Shown here in pieces: positions 15,441 through 22,582 of a stretch of DNA of 26,292 bases (within the stretch, counting starts at the first letter, position 1; the number at the start of each line of letters is the position of its first letter). A model generated the notes under the pieces. The model saw nothing but the letters and a program-made list of their open reading frames with translations. It searched no databases and was not told the origin of the DNA. Origin of the DNA: a virus; IMG/VR virus record IMGVR_UViG_3300032282_002276, positions 1 through 26,292 of that record. One strand, given 5' to 3'. The translations under genes and the position numbers were made by a program.

Positions 15441-16177
15441 ATTTAAAAATATTCAAACTTCGAAGCGGTGAAGAAGTAATTTGTCAAATTATTGAAGAAA
15501 CAAAGAATAAATTCAAAGTTTCCGATCCATTGGTTTTTCGCACATCCACAATGACTGATCATCATGGCACATATGATATGACTGTTCTTCGTGATTGGTT
15601 GACACATACTGAAAATAAAACAACATTCATTCCAAAGAATCATATTGTCGTGCAATGTGATCCAAAGGAAGATACCAAAAAATTATACTCTCTCCAGTTA
15701 GAAACAGAAAGAACAATGTCTGAAAAAGTCGTATCAATCGACAATTCAGCACAGATGGATAATCTTCCTGATGTAGATGCACCACCACAGGATCAAATAT
15801 TCCAGGATTTCCTGGACGCATTGCTCAATAATCCCGAAGCAATGAATGAACAGCAATATGATCCTATGGTTGACAACTACACTCCAAAATCCCCAAGACC
15901 AAGGAGAAGAAAATCATCAAGAAGAAATAATATGCCATCTCCAGAAATGAACCCAAATGAAATGGATCGTCACGGCATATATGTCAGTATGATGCTTCCA
16001 TCCGAGGCAATTATGAATCTAATAACTGCTGGTCTTCTAGATCCAAAGGATATCCTTCGTATGATCAAGGAAGTAAAGAGAAAGAATCGGTTTACTGGAG
16101 ATGAGAAGGATCGTAAGGATTACGGATCCAAGTTCAGTGACTGGAATCCCGATCCAAGCTCAGATGAATATAAGTAA
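15437..16177 (+). CDS. Unknown protein with Sm/Hfq-like N-terminal segment
   Basis: 246 aa. Residues 1-40 (FKLRSGEEVICQIIEETKNKFKVSDPLVF) follow the pattern of an Sm/LSm-type beta barrel: charged strand, SGEEV turn, then strand and DP-L. Similar proteins occur between uvsW and gp55 in other marine T4-likes. Residues about 110-150 are acidic and Pro/Gln-rich. Residues 153-170 contain a basic patch (SPRPRRRKSSRRNN). The end is charged. A possible role is binding RNA or a regulatory partner, but no function is demonstrated. It overlaps uvsW by 4 bases and its stop lies in a weak terminator stem. Confidence 0.6.
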   Translation: MNLKIFKLRSGEEVICQIIEETKNKFKVSDPLVFRTSTMTDHHGTYDMTVLRDWLTHTENKTTFIPKNHIVVQCDPKEDTKKLYSLQLETERTMSEKVVSIDNSAQMDNLPDVDAPPQDQIFQDFLDALLNNPEAMNEQQYDPMVDNYTPKSPRPRRRKSSRRNNMPSPEMNPNEMDRHGIYVSMMLPSEAIMNLITAGLLDPKDILRMIKEVKRKNRFTGDEKDRKDYGSKFSDWNPDPSSDEYK

Positions 16178-16210
16178 GATCTCAAACGGATCTTTTCTTC
16201 TGATTCCCAC
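16160..16210 (-). other. Possible 16-codon leaderless mini-ORF below the antisense promoter
   Basis: On the minus strand the predicted start of the consensus promoter (about 16210) is a GTG that opens a 16-codon frame (MGIRRKDPFEILLIFI) ending with TGA at 16160-16162. There is no Shine-Dalgarno. It may be chance; the transcript could equally be a non-coding antisense RNA. Confidence 0.2.
16176..16199 (+). terminator. Weak terminator after the Sm-like gene
   Basis: AAGATC (16176-16181) pairs with GATCTT (16189-16194), extendable by one G-U pair, followed by TTCTTCT. It overlaps the stop codon of the Sm-like gene and would close the uvsY-uvsW unit. The stem is short, so termination may be partial. 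Confidence 0.45.
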
Positions 16211-16216
16211 ACAAAG

Positions 16217-16246
16217 ATTATACACATACTTCGCATTTCCTGTCAA
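16217..16246 (-). promoter_or_regulatory. Perfect-consensus sigma70 promoter on the minus strand
   Basis: Read on the minus strand: TTGACA (16246-16241), 18-base spacer, TATAAT (16222-16217). Both hexamers match the consensus exactly, which no plus-strand promoter here does. Transcription would start near 16210 and run left, antisense to the Sm-like gene and then uvsW. It diverges from the gp55 promoter across the same gap. The motif is seen; activity is inferred. Confidence 0.65.
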
Positions 16247-16259
16247 GAGTACACCATGC

Positions 16260-16313
16260 TTTTTTTAAAAAAAATGTATAAACGCTTGCAAGATTTTTTG
16301 GATATGCTATACT
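16260..16313 (+). promoter_or_regulatory. Extended -10 sigma70-like promoter for gp55, predicted start at the ATG
   Basis: TTGCAA (16286-16291), 16-base spacer, TGC-TATACT with the -10 at 16308-16313 and an extended -10 TG. A T7A8 tract (16260-16274) sits at about -46 to -60, like an UP element. The -35 lies in the palindrome CTTGCAAG (16285-16292). The predicted start (about 16320-16321) is at the gp55 ATG, with no Shine-Dalgarno. Confidence 0.65.
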
Positions 16314-16320
16314 TGGGTAT

Positions 16321-16890
16321 ATGAAAAACAACCCAGACGAAGAAGAACAGATAATCAAACAAGAAATCAAAAGCGCAAAGCATTACATAGATAATGAACG
16401 GTTTTGCAAATCGATGATTGAATGGAAGAAAACAGTGAAGGAATATGAGGAAACAGGAGAGGAAAAACGACCTCCCCTAACCGATTATATTGCTGAATGT
16501 TTTCTAAAGATTGCAGAACATCTGTCACATCGTCCTAATTTTATAAACTACCCCTTTAGGGAAGATATGGTTGGCGATGGAATAGAAAATTGCATATTAT
16601 ATGCTCATAACTTTGATCCAGATAAATCATCCAATCCGTTTTCATATTTTACACAAATAATTTACTATGCTTTTCTTAGAAGAATAGAAAAAGAAAAGAA
16701 ACAAGCATATGTTAAATATAAATGCTTGCAAATGAATGATTTTGATGGTAAAATTGTAGACTGGTTGAAAAGTCAACCAGATGTAACTTCATATTCTGAG
16801 TTTCTTTCTAAACATTTTTCATTAACTGAAGCAGATATTGAAAAAATGGAACCAGAAAAGAAAAAGAAAAAACGAAGGAAGAAAAAGTGA
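16321..16890 (+). CDS. gp55: gp55-like late sigma factor
   Basis: 189 aa (T4 gp55 is 185). Directs host RNA polymerase to late promoters of the TATAAATA type, with gp45 clamp as activator in T4. The sigma region 2-like core is clear: INYPFREDMVGDGIENCILY (about 79-98), NFDPDKSSNPFSYFTQIIYY (about 101-120), then AFLRRIEKEKKQAYVKYK. The C-terminus ends in a run of Lys and Arg (last 10 residues all K/R). I do not see an obvious hydrophobic clamp-binding end as known for T4 gp55. The GTG start of gp47 overlaps the stop. Confidence 0.93.
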   Translation: MKNNPDEEEQIIKQEIKSAKHYIDNERFCKSMIEWKKTVKEYEETGEEKRPPLTDYIAECFLKIAEHLSHRPNFINYPFREDMVGDGIENCILYAHNFDPDKSSNPFSYFTQIIYYAFLRRIEKEKKQAYVKYKCLQMNDFDGKIVDWLKSQPDVTSYSEFLSKHFSLTEADIEKMEPEKKKKKRRKKK

Positions 16891-17948
16891 AAATTGCTTT
16901 TATCAATGATACGCATTTTGGTGTAAGAAATGATTCTCCTTTTTTCTTACAACACATTTTAAATTATCTAGAAAATACATTCATACCATATCTTGTAGAT
17001 AATAAAATAGATACGGTTATCCATCTTGGTGATTTCTTTGATCGTAGAAAATATGTAAATTTCAATACTCTTTCATCTGTTCGTAAGCAATTCATAGAAC
17101 CTTTACAACAGCATAATATTACGATGTATGTAACACTGGGAAACCATGACACATACTATAGAAACACAAATGAAGTGAATTCAGTCAAGGAATTGCTTTC
17201 CAGATATAGCAATTTTGTATTGCTTGAAGAACCAACTGAAGTAAAATTTGATCATCTGTGCATATCAGTGATTCCCTGGATTACTCCAGATAATCTGGAT
17301 AGCACATTGAGATTCATCAAATCTTCTTCGTGTAGGGTTCTTTGTGGTCATTTGGAGATTGCTGGATTTCAGGTCATGAGTGGTGTAAAACACACTCACG
17401 GTCTTACTGCAAAAGAATTTGATAAATTTGAGATGGTTCTATCTGGTCACTTCCATATCAAGCAAAGTGAAGGTAATATATTTTATCTTGGAAGTCAATA
17501 TCAAATGAATTTTGGTGATGTCAATTCCAAGAAGGGATTCCATGTCCTTGACACATCAACCATGGAATTGGAATTCATTGAAAATGAAAATGATATATTT
17601 CACACATTCACATATGACGATTCAAATGATCAAGGCATTAAGAATATTGCAAACTTTGTCTCTAAATCAGACCTCAAGGGTGGATTTGTTAGAATATTCG
17701 TTAGAATGAAGAACAAGCAAAATGTATTTGATAAATTCCTAGATGCACTATGGGGAAAGCAAGTACAGGATATATCTATTGTTGAGGATGTATCATCTGT
17801 TACATCCAATACTGGTGTTGACTTTGACGAAGGTGAAGATACAATGAGTATCATAAATCGTGAAATTGATGCAATTCAACGAGATATTGATAAACTCAAA
17901 CTCAAGAATATTATCAAAGATCTATATATGGAAAGTTTAAAAATATGA
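16887..17948 (+). CDS. gp47: gp47-like recombination nuclease subunit (Mre11-type)
   Basis: 353 aa (T4 gp47 is 339). With gp46 it resects DNA ends for recombination-dependent replication. Phosphodiesterase motifs: NDTHFG (D8, H10), GDFFDRR (48-54), GNHD (85-88), GHLEIAG (154-160) and GHFH (187-190), so all metal ligands of the Mre11 family appear present. It starts at GTG overlapping the gp55 stop, with AAGGAAG upstream. The 3' end overlaps the SET-domain gene by 4 bases. Confidence 0.97.
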   Translation: MKIAFINDTHFGVRNDSPFFLQHILNYLENTFIPYLVDNKIDTVIHLGDFFDRRKYVNFNTLSSVRKQFIEPLQQHNITMYVTLGNHDTYYRNTNEVNSVKELLSRYSNFVLLEEPTEVKFDHLCISVIPWITPDNLDSTLRFIKSSSCRVLCGHLEIAGFQVMSGVKHTHGLTAKEFDKFEMVLSGHFHIKQSEGNIFYLGSQYQMNFGDVNSKKGFHVLDTSTMELEFIENENDIFHTFTYDDSNDQGIKNIANFVSKSDLKGGFVRIFVRMKNKQNVFDKFLDALWGKQVQDISIVEDVSSVTSNTGVDFDEGEDTMSIINREIDAIQRDIDKLKLKNIIKDLYMESLKI

Positions 17949-18676
17949 ACAATAATGAACCTGTTGAAATTGAAAATGATGAATCAATTAAATTTACAAT
18001 GGATAGATTTTCAGAAGATAATCAAAAGTTAAAAATTGATGAACGAGGACTTCCTGTAAGAACTTCTCATTCAAATTATGTTGGAATTCGCTTGACCAAC
18101 GATGATGGAAAGACAGTATATTCGCATAGCACATTCTATACACCACCAAAGTGTTATGTAAGCAAATCAAATATTCATGAACATGGAGTGTTTGCTGCAA
18201 AGGATTTTGCACCTGGCGAATGCATTGAGGAAATGAAAACCATAATTCTTGACACGACTACAGAATCGTGCAAGGATTGGGTTTTATATCGTTATGCGTG
18301 GGTATGGGATTGTGATTGCAGCATATGCGCCGCAAATGGAAAGACCATGTACATGCCAACTGGAAATGGATTGATCTACAATCATTCGGATAATCCAAAT
18401 GCATATGTTCAACTTGAAAAACCATTCAAACGAGTAAAGATGATTGCTTTGCGTCCGATTAAAAAGGATGAAGAAATCACTTGGTACTATGGAAAGGAAA
18501 TGGCAAAGAGATTCAAGGATATTCCAAAACTACAACCACGATCTGATATTCCAGAAGGTATGCCAGCAACTATTCTACAAACAACAACAAGCACTCCATG
18601 CACTACATGCGGAAACAAGGCAATTGATGAATTGCAATTTCGCTCAATGATCGTGCCAGAAAGTGTCATTGAATGA
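17945..18676 (+). CDS. SET-domain protein (putative lysine methyltransferase)
   Basis: 243 aa. SET signatures in order: SNIHEHGVFAAKDFAPGE (75-92), the SAM-binding start; GLIYNHSDNPNA (142-153), equivalent to the family NHSxxPN motif; and ALRPIKKDEEITWYYG (168-183), equivalent to GEELTxDY. Cysteines C123, C125, C128 (CDCSIC) and C219, C222 (CTTC) could bind zinc as in post-SET regions. Known SET proteins methylate lysines using S-adenosylmethionine. It is inserted between gp47 and gp46, overlapping both by 4 bases, so it is translated with the nuclease subunits. The target is unknown; candidates are a phage replication protein or a host protein. Confidence 0.8.
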   Translation: MNNNEPVEIENDESIKFTMDRFSEDNQKLKIDERGLPVRTSHSNYVGIRLTNDDGKTVYSHSTFYTPPKCYVSKSNIHEHGVFAAKDFAPGECIEEMKTIILDTTTESCKDWVLYRYAWVWDCDCSICAANGKTMYMPTGNGLIYNHSDNPNAYVQLEKPFKRVKMIALRPIKKDEEITWYYGKEMAKRFKDIPKLQPRSDIPEGMPATILQTTTSTPCTTCGNKAIDELQFRSMIVPESVIE

Positions 18677-20403
18677 TCAAATTTGAAAAAGTAAGATTCA
18701 AGAATTTTGGTTCATTCGGAAATACCTTTAATGAAATTATTCTTGATGCTAACAATACAACTCTTATTTGTGGTAATAACGGAAGTGGAAAATCCTTTGC
18801 GTTTCTTGATTCCATAACATTTGCATTGTTTGGTAAGCCATTTAGGAAAATCAATATACCCCAATTGGCAAATTCAATCAATTCAAAGAATTGTATTGTT
18901 GAAGTTGAATTCAGCAAAGGTGCTGATAAATTTACAATCAAGCGTGGAATCAATCCTCGTTTATTTGAAATTTATAAAAACAATGAATTGATCAATCAAG
19001 ATGCAAAGAGTCTTGATTATCAGGAACTATTAGAGACACAAATTCTAAAGATGAATTACAAGACATTCACCCAGGTTGTGATTCTTGGTAGTTCATCTTT
19101 TGTTCCATTCATGCAATTGAGTGCAGCGGACAGAAGAAGTGTTATTGAAAATATTCTTGACATTGATATCTTTAGCACAATGAATGTCGTCTTGAAGGGT
19201 AAGATTCTTTCGCTCAAGGAAGGAATCAAGGAACTCAACACCAAGATTGAAATTGAAAAGAACAAGATCAATGTTCAGAAGAGTTATATTGCCACTCTTG
19301 AAAAGAAGAACAATGAAGATGATGATGGAAAGAATCAACGAATTTCTGAATTGGAAAAAAAGATTCATACAATTCGTTATGATATGATTTCCCAGAATCT
19401 ATCAGTCGAAGGGTTGCAAGCAGATATGAATTTTGTAAAGAAAACCTTAAAGGAAAAGAATACCAAGATTCAAGATGCCCGTGCGCATATCACTACGCTG
19501 AAAAATTCAAAAGAACAGAAGCAGAAGGAAATAAACTTCTTCAAGGAAAATTGTACATGCCCCACATGCACTCAACCTATTGAGGATAAACTCAAGAAGG
19601 AAAAAGTGCTGATGAACAATTACGATATTTCAAATCTAGAAGATGATATGGAAAGAGCAAACAAACATATCACAGATATTCAAGAAGATGTGAATCGGTT
19701 TGACAATAGCATTCAAGAGATAACAAATAGTATGCAAGAAGTATATTCTTTAAACAAAGAAATAGAAGCATACCAAAAGGAAATTGAACGCATTCGCAAT
19801 ACGATGCAAAATTCAGTTATCAAGGATAATATCATAGAGGAAAAGGAAAAGTTGAAACTTCTTGAGGGTGCTTTTTCCACCTTGGAATTGCAAAAGGAAA
19901 AACAATCAGAAGATCTAATGTACCATGACCTTACAAATGAATTGTTGCGTGATGGTGGTGTAAAGACAAAAATCATAAAGTATTATTTGCCATTCATGAA
20001 TAAATTTATCAATAAGTTCTTGGCATCAATGGATTTTTATGTTCAATTTCACATGGATGAAGAATTCAATGAACAAATCAAATCCAGACACCGCGATGAA
20101 TTTTCCTACATGAATTTCAGCGAAGGTGAGAAAATGCGTATAGATCTGGCACTGCTTCTAGCATGGAGGGAGATTGCAAGAATGAAAAATAGTGTAAATT
20201 GCAATCTTCTGATATTGGATGAGGTTTTTGATTCTTCGCTGGACGGTGTAGGTATGGATGAATTGATGAAATTATTGAGAATTGTTTCTGACAAGGCAAA
20301 TGTATATGTGATTAGTCATAAGGCAGATCAATTAGTTGATAAATTTTCTAATATAATTTCATTTGAAAAGAAGAATAATTTTAGTAGAATGATAAATACC
20401 TGA
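18673..20403 (+). CDS. gp46: gp46-like recombination ATPase subunit (Rad50/SbcC-type)
   Basis: 576 aa (T4 gp46 is 560). SMC-like ATPase partner of gp47. Walker A GNNGSGKS (34-41), coiled coil about 180-290, zinc-hook CPTC (C296, C299), second coiled coil about 305-415, ABC signature FSEGE (482-486), Walker B LLILDEVFD (512-520) and VISHK (546-550). Everything needed for ATP binding and hook dimerisation is present. It overlaps the SET gene by 4 bases, so 55-47-SET-46 form one coupled unit. Confidence 0.97.
   Translation: MIKFEKVRFKNFGSFGNTFNEIILDANNTTLICGNNGSGKSFAFLDSITFALFGKPFRKINIPQLANSINSKNCIVEVEFSKGADKFTIKRGINPRLFEIYKNNELINQDAKSLDYQELLETQILKMNYKTFTQVVILGSSSFVPFMQLSAADRRSVIENILDIDIFSTMNVVLKGKILSLKEGIKELNTKIEIEKNKINVQKSYIATLEKKNNEDDDGKNQRISELEKKIHTIRYDMISQNLSVEGLQADMNFVKKTLKEKNTKIQDARAHITTLKNSKEQKQKEINFFKENCTCPTCTQPIEDKLKKEKVLMNNYDISNLEDDMERANKHITDIQEDVNRFDNSIQEITNSMQEVYSLNKEIEAYQKEIERIRNTMQNSVIKDNIIEEKEKLKLLEGAFSTLELQKEKQSEDLMYHDLTNELLRDGGVKTKIIKYYLPFMNKFINKFLASMDFYVQFHMDEEFNEQIKSRHRDEFSYMNFSEGEKMRIDLALLLAWREIARMKNSVNCNLLILDEVFDSSLDGVGMDELMKLLRIVSDKANVYVISHKADQLVDKFSNIISFEKKNNFSRMINT
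20391..20398 (+). promoter_or_regulatory. Candidate late promoter inside the end of gp46
   Basis: GATAAATA followed by CC, 7 of 8 matches to the late octamer, lies in the last codons of gp46. A start 6-7 bases on falls at about 20404-20405, the ATG of the next gene, which has no Shine-Dalgarno. The arrangement repeats the one at 12935-12948. Confidence 0.6.
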
Positions 20404-20404
20404 T

Positions 20405-20728
20405 ATGAACAGTGCAGATAATCTAAATTTTAGAGGTAAGTTTAGACAATACGATGCGGATGGTAAACCATACCTATACCGTATCGGGGATGTGGTAGAA
20501 CATAAAGGAGCAAAATATGTTGCTCTTAAGACCACATCAACCATTGTTCCAGGAGCAAATACAGCAACAGATACTTGGCAAGCGATGGGTGCTGGTGGTG
20601 GTAATTTTTATATTCAAACCACTCCACCAAATTCCGTCACGGAAGGAGATCGTTGGTACAGATCGGATGTATCTGTATTATACACTCTAATTAAACAAGA
20701 AAACAATTTGATTTGGGTTGAATTGTAA
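20405..20728 (+). CDS. Small adhesin-like protein (carbohydrate-binding-module-like plus fibre-tip-like end)
   Basis: 107 aa. Residues about 25-60 (YRIGDVVEHKGAKYVAL, then W after a Pro/Thr-rich loop) resemble the chitin-binding-like modules in which a GD-V--G--Y core precedes a Trp. Residues about 68-107 (FYIQTTPPNSVTEGDRWYRS, then LYTLI and WVEL) look like the short sequence that ends many phage tail-fibre and virion proteins. A virion adhesin role is therefore likely. It sits alone between gp46 and the clamp genes but carries a late promoter, consistent with a late structural gene inside the replication block. Confidence 0.55.
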   Translation: MNSADNLNFRGKFRQYDADGKPYLYRIGDVVEHKGAKYVALKTTSTIVPGANTATDTWQAMGAGGGNFYIQTTPPNSVTEGDRWYRSDVSVLYTLIKQENNLIWVEL

Positions 20729-20745
20729 AATGATTGTGGTATAAT
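20718..20745 (+). promoter_or_regulatory. Sigma70-like promoter before the small charged gene and gp45
   Basis: TTGAAT (20718-20723), 16-base spacer, TATAAT (20740-20745) preceded by TGG, an extended -10. The predicted start near 20752 overlaps the RBS AGGAG (20751-20755), giving a leader of under 10 bases before the ATG at 20761. It probably drives the small gene and gp45-44-62. Confidence 0.65.
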
Positions 20746-20760
20746 ACTATAGGAGAAAAC

Positions 20761-20940
20761 ATGAACAAGGATTATGACAGAGATCGTGACAAAAAGAAGA
20801 AGCGTAAGGAATTTAAATTAAAGTCTGTTGAGAAGAAAGAAAATATTTCAGAACGAAATAAAAGCAAACAAACCCTTAGAGAATATATCAATAAGGGTTA
20901 TGACGATAAAGAATACTACGGCGACGAATATTTTGAATGA
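20761..20940 (+). CDS. Small highly charged protein of unknown function
   Basis: 59 aa, chosen from the ATG at 20761 because AGGAG (20751-20755) precedes it; the upstream in-frame TTG at 20734 lies within the promoter. About half the residues are Lys, Arg, Asp or Glu (DYDRDRDKKKKRKEFKLK), with an acidic, Tyr-rich end (YDDKEYYGDEYFE). No family is recognised. It is the first gene after an early-type promoter and 10 bases upstream of the clamp gene, so it may be an early regulator or replication accessory; this is a guess. Confidence 0.7.
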   Translation: MNKDYDRDRDKKKKRKEFKLKSVEKKENISERNKSKQTLREYINKGYDDKEYYGDEYFE

Positions 20941-20950
20941 AAGATAAACT

Positions 20951-21637
20951 ATGAAACCTGTGACTTTTTCTAAAAACACATTATCAATTCTTAAGAACTT
21001 TTCAAGTCTGAATTCAAATCTCCTGGTTAAGCCAGGAAATGTCATCAAGACAATCACTCCATCAAAGAATGGAATGGCAATTGCCAAGGTTGATGAAAAA
21101 TTTGATGTTGAATTTGGAATCTGGGATTTGAATAAATTCCTTGGGGTTGTCAGTCTATTCAACAATCCAACTTTTGATTTTGGTCAAAAGAGCATGAAGA
21201 TCAAGAATGGTGGTAATTCCATTGTGAATTATTATTATTCAGAACCTAGACTCCTTTCGGTTCCAACCAAGGATGTCATCATGCCAGAAGTTAATGTTAG
21301 CATTATAATGACTGAGAAGCAGTTTTCTGAACTTCAGAAAGCAGCATCCGTCATGCAACTTCCAGATTTGTCGTTTACCACCGACTCTGGACAGATTGTA
21401 GCGATGGTGTCGGATCTTGGGGATCCAACCACGAACACTTATAAGGTGGTTGTCGAGGAGAAATATGATGGACCAGAATTCCTATTCAATTTCAAAATGG
21501 AGAATATCAAGATTCTTCCAGGGGATTACAAGATTAATTTTGCGAAAAATGTTGTTGGTGAATTCGTACATAAAACTATTTCACTGACCTATTGGTTTGC
21601 CATGGAAGCGAACACTTCGAAGTATGGATCTAAATGA
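20951..21637 (+). CDS. gp45: gp45-like sliding clamp
   Basis: 228 aa, the same length as T4 gp45. Trimeric clamp that tethers DNA polymerase and, with gp55, activates late transcription. N-terminal FSKNTLSILKNFSSLNSNLL (about 6-25), then WDLNKFLGVVSLFNNPTFDF (about 58-77), are typical of T4-type clamps. It ends with FAMEANTSKYG near the C-terminus. The gp44 start overlaps its stop by 4 bases. A short hairpin (21021-21037) lies at codons 24-29. No good Shine-Dalgarno is visible before the ATG (AAAGATAAACT), suggesting coupling to the upstream small gene. Confidence 0.94.
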   Translation: MKPVTFSKNTLSILKNFSSLNSNLLVKPGNVIKTITPSKNGMAIAKVDEKFDVEFGIWDLNKFLGVVSLFNNPTFDFGQKSMKIKNGGNSIVNYYYSEPRLLSVPTKDVIMPEVNVSIIMTEKQFSELQKAASVMQLPDLSFTTDSGQIVAMVSDLGDPTTNTYKVVVEEKYDGPEFLFNFKMENIKILPGDYKINFAKNVVGEFVHKTISLTYWFAMEANTSKYGSK

Positions 21638-22581
21638 TGAAACCAGAAAACTTCCTGTGGGTTGAAAAGTATCGTCCGCAGACCATTGAAGAGTGTGTTC
21701 TCCCCATGTCGCTGAAGTCAACCTTCAGCGACATGGTTGCTAAGGGAGAACCACAGAATTTACTCTTTTCTGGTACTGCTGGTGTTGGCAAGACAACGGT
21801 TGCGAAGGCACTCTGCAATGAGATGGGGTGTGACTGGATTATAATCAATTGCTCAGAAGAGGGTAATATTGACACACTGCGAACAAAGATTCGTCAGTTT
21901 GCCAGTACCGTATCTCTGAGTGGTGATTCCAAGAAGGTGGTGATTCTAGATGAGTTTGACTATTCAAATGCTAATAGCATCCAACCTGCTCTTCGTGGTG
22001 CTATTGAAGAGTTTGCAAACAATTGTCGGTTTATCCTTACTTGTAACTACAAATCAAGAATTATTGAACCTATTCATTCTCGTTGCACTTGTATTGACTT
22101 CGTACTTCCTGCCTCCGAGAAACCAACCATTGCCGCAAAGATGATGGAACGGTGTTCTTATATTCTCAATCAAGAGGGTATCAAGGCAGACAAGAAGGTT
22201 CTTGGTCAATTGATCATGAAGCACTTCCCAGATATGCGTAGGATTCTGAATGAACTCCAACGGTATGGGGTGTCTGGCACGATTGATGTGGGTATTCTTT
22301 CTTCTGTGGCAGAGGTGGAGATTAAAACCCTAATGACAGCACTTCGCAATAAAGACTTTGCAACGGTTCGTCGCTGGGCAGCACTCAATGCTGAGACATC
22401 TCCCCAAGAGATTTATAGAAAGGTCTACGATGCCCTTGGCGACCATCTGGAGAATCAGAGCATTCCAGAGGCAATTCTGATCATTGGAGAAGCGCAATAC
22501 CGCTCTGCGTTCGTTGCTGACCAAGAGATTAATCTTGTGGCATGTCTTGTCCAATTGATGATGTCGTGTGCCTTCAAATAA
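21634..22581 (+). CDS. gp44: gp44-like clamp loader ATPase
   Basis: 315 aa (T4 gp44 is 319). AAA+ subunit that, with gp62 (4:1 in T4), opens and loads gp45. Walker A GTAGVGKT (47-54), Walker B VVILDEFD (102-109), sensor-1 FILTCN (133-138) and the SRC arginine-finger motif (149-151) are intact. The start is a double ATG overlapping the gp45 stop; either could be used. Codons 24-34 form a perfect 14-bp hairpin. The region is somewhat richer in G and C than its surroundings. Confidence 0.97.
   Translation: MMKPENFLWVEKYRPQTIEECVLPMSLKSTFSDMVAKGEPQNLLFSGTAGVGKTTVAKALCNEMGCDWIIINCSEEGNIDTLRTKIRQFASTVSLSGDSKKVVILDEFDYSNANSIQPALRGAIEEFANNCRFILTCNYKSRIIEPIHSRCTCIDFVLPASEKPTIAAKMMERCSYILNQEGIKADKKVLGQLIMKHFPDMRRILNELQRYGVSGTIDVGILSSVAEVEIKTLMTALRNKDFATVRRWAALNAETSPQEIYRKVYDALGDHLENQSIPEAILIIGEAQYRSAFVADQEINLVACLVQLMMSCAFK
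21704..21736 (+). other. Perfect 14-bp inverted repeat inside gp44
   Basis: CCATGTCGCTGAAG (21704-21717) and its exact reverse complement (21723-21736) are separated by 5 bases (TCAAC). The predicted RNA stem is strong for this AT-rich genome, lies about 70 bases into the gene, and is followed by no U-tract. It encodes an ordinary stretch of gp44 (about P24-M34). Confidence 0.85.
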
Positions 22582-22582
22582 T

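Noticed and set aside
16855-16890. A-rich tract at the end of gp55 as a possible programmed frameshift site
   Set aside because: The A6C run is not in the X-XXY-YYZ phase, and gp47 has its own start with an upstream AAGGAAG, so overlap translation explains the arrangement.
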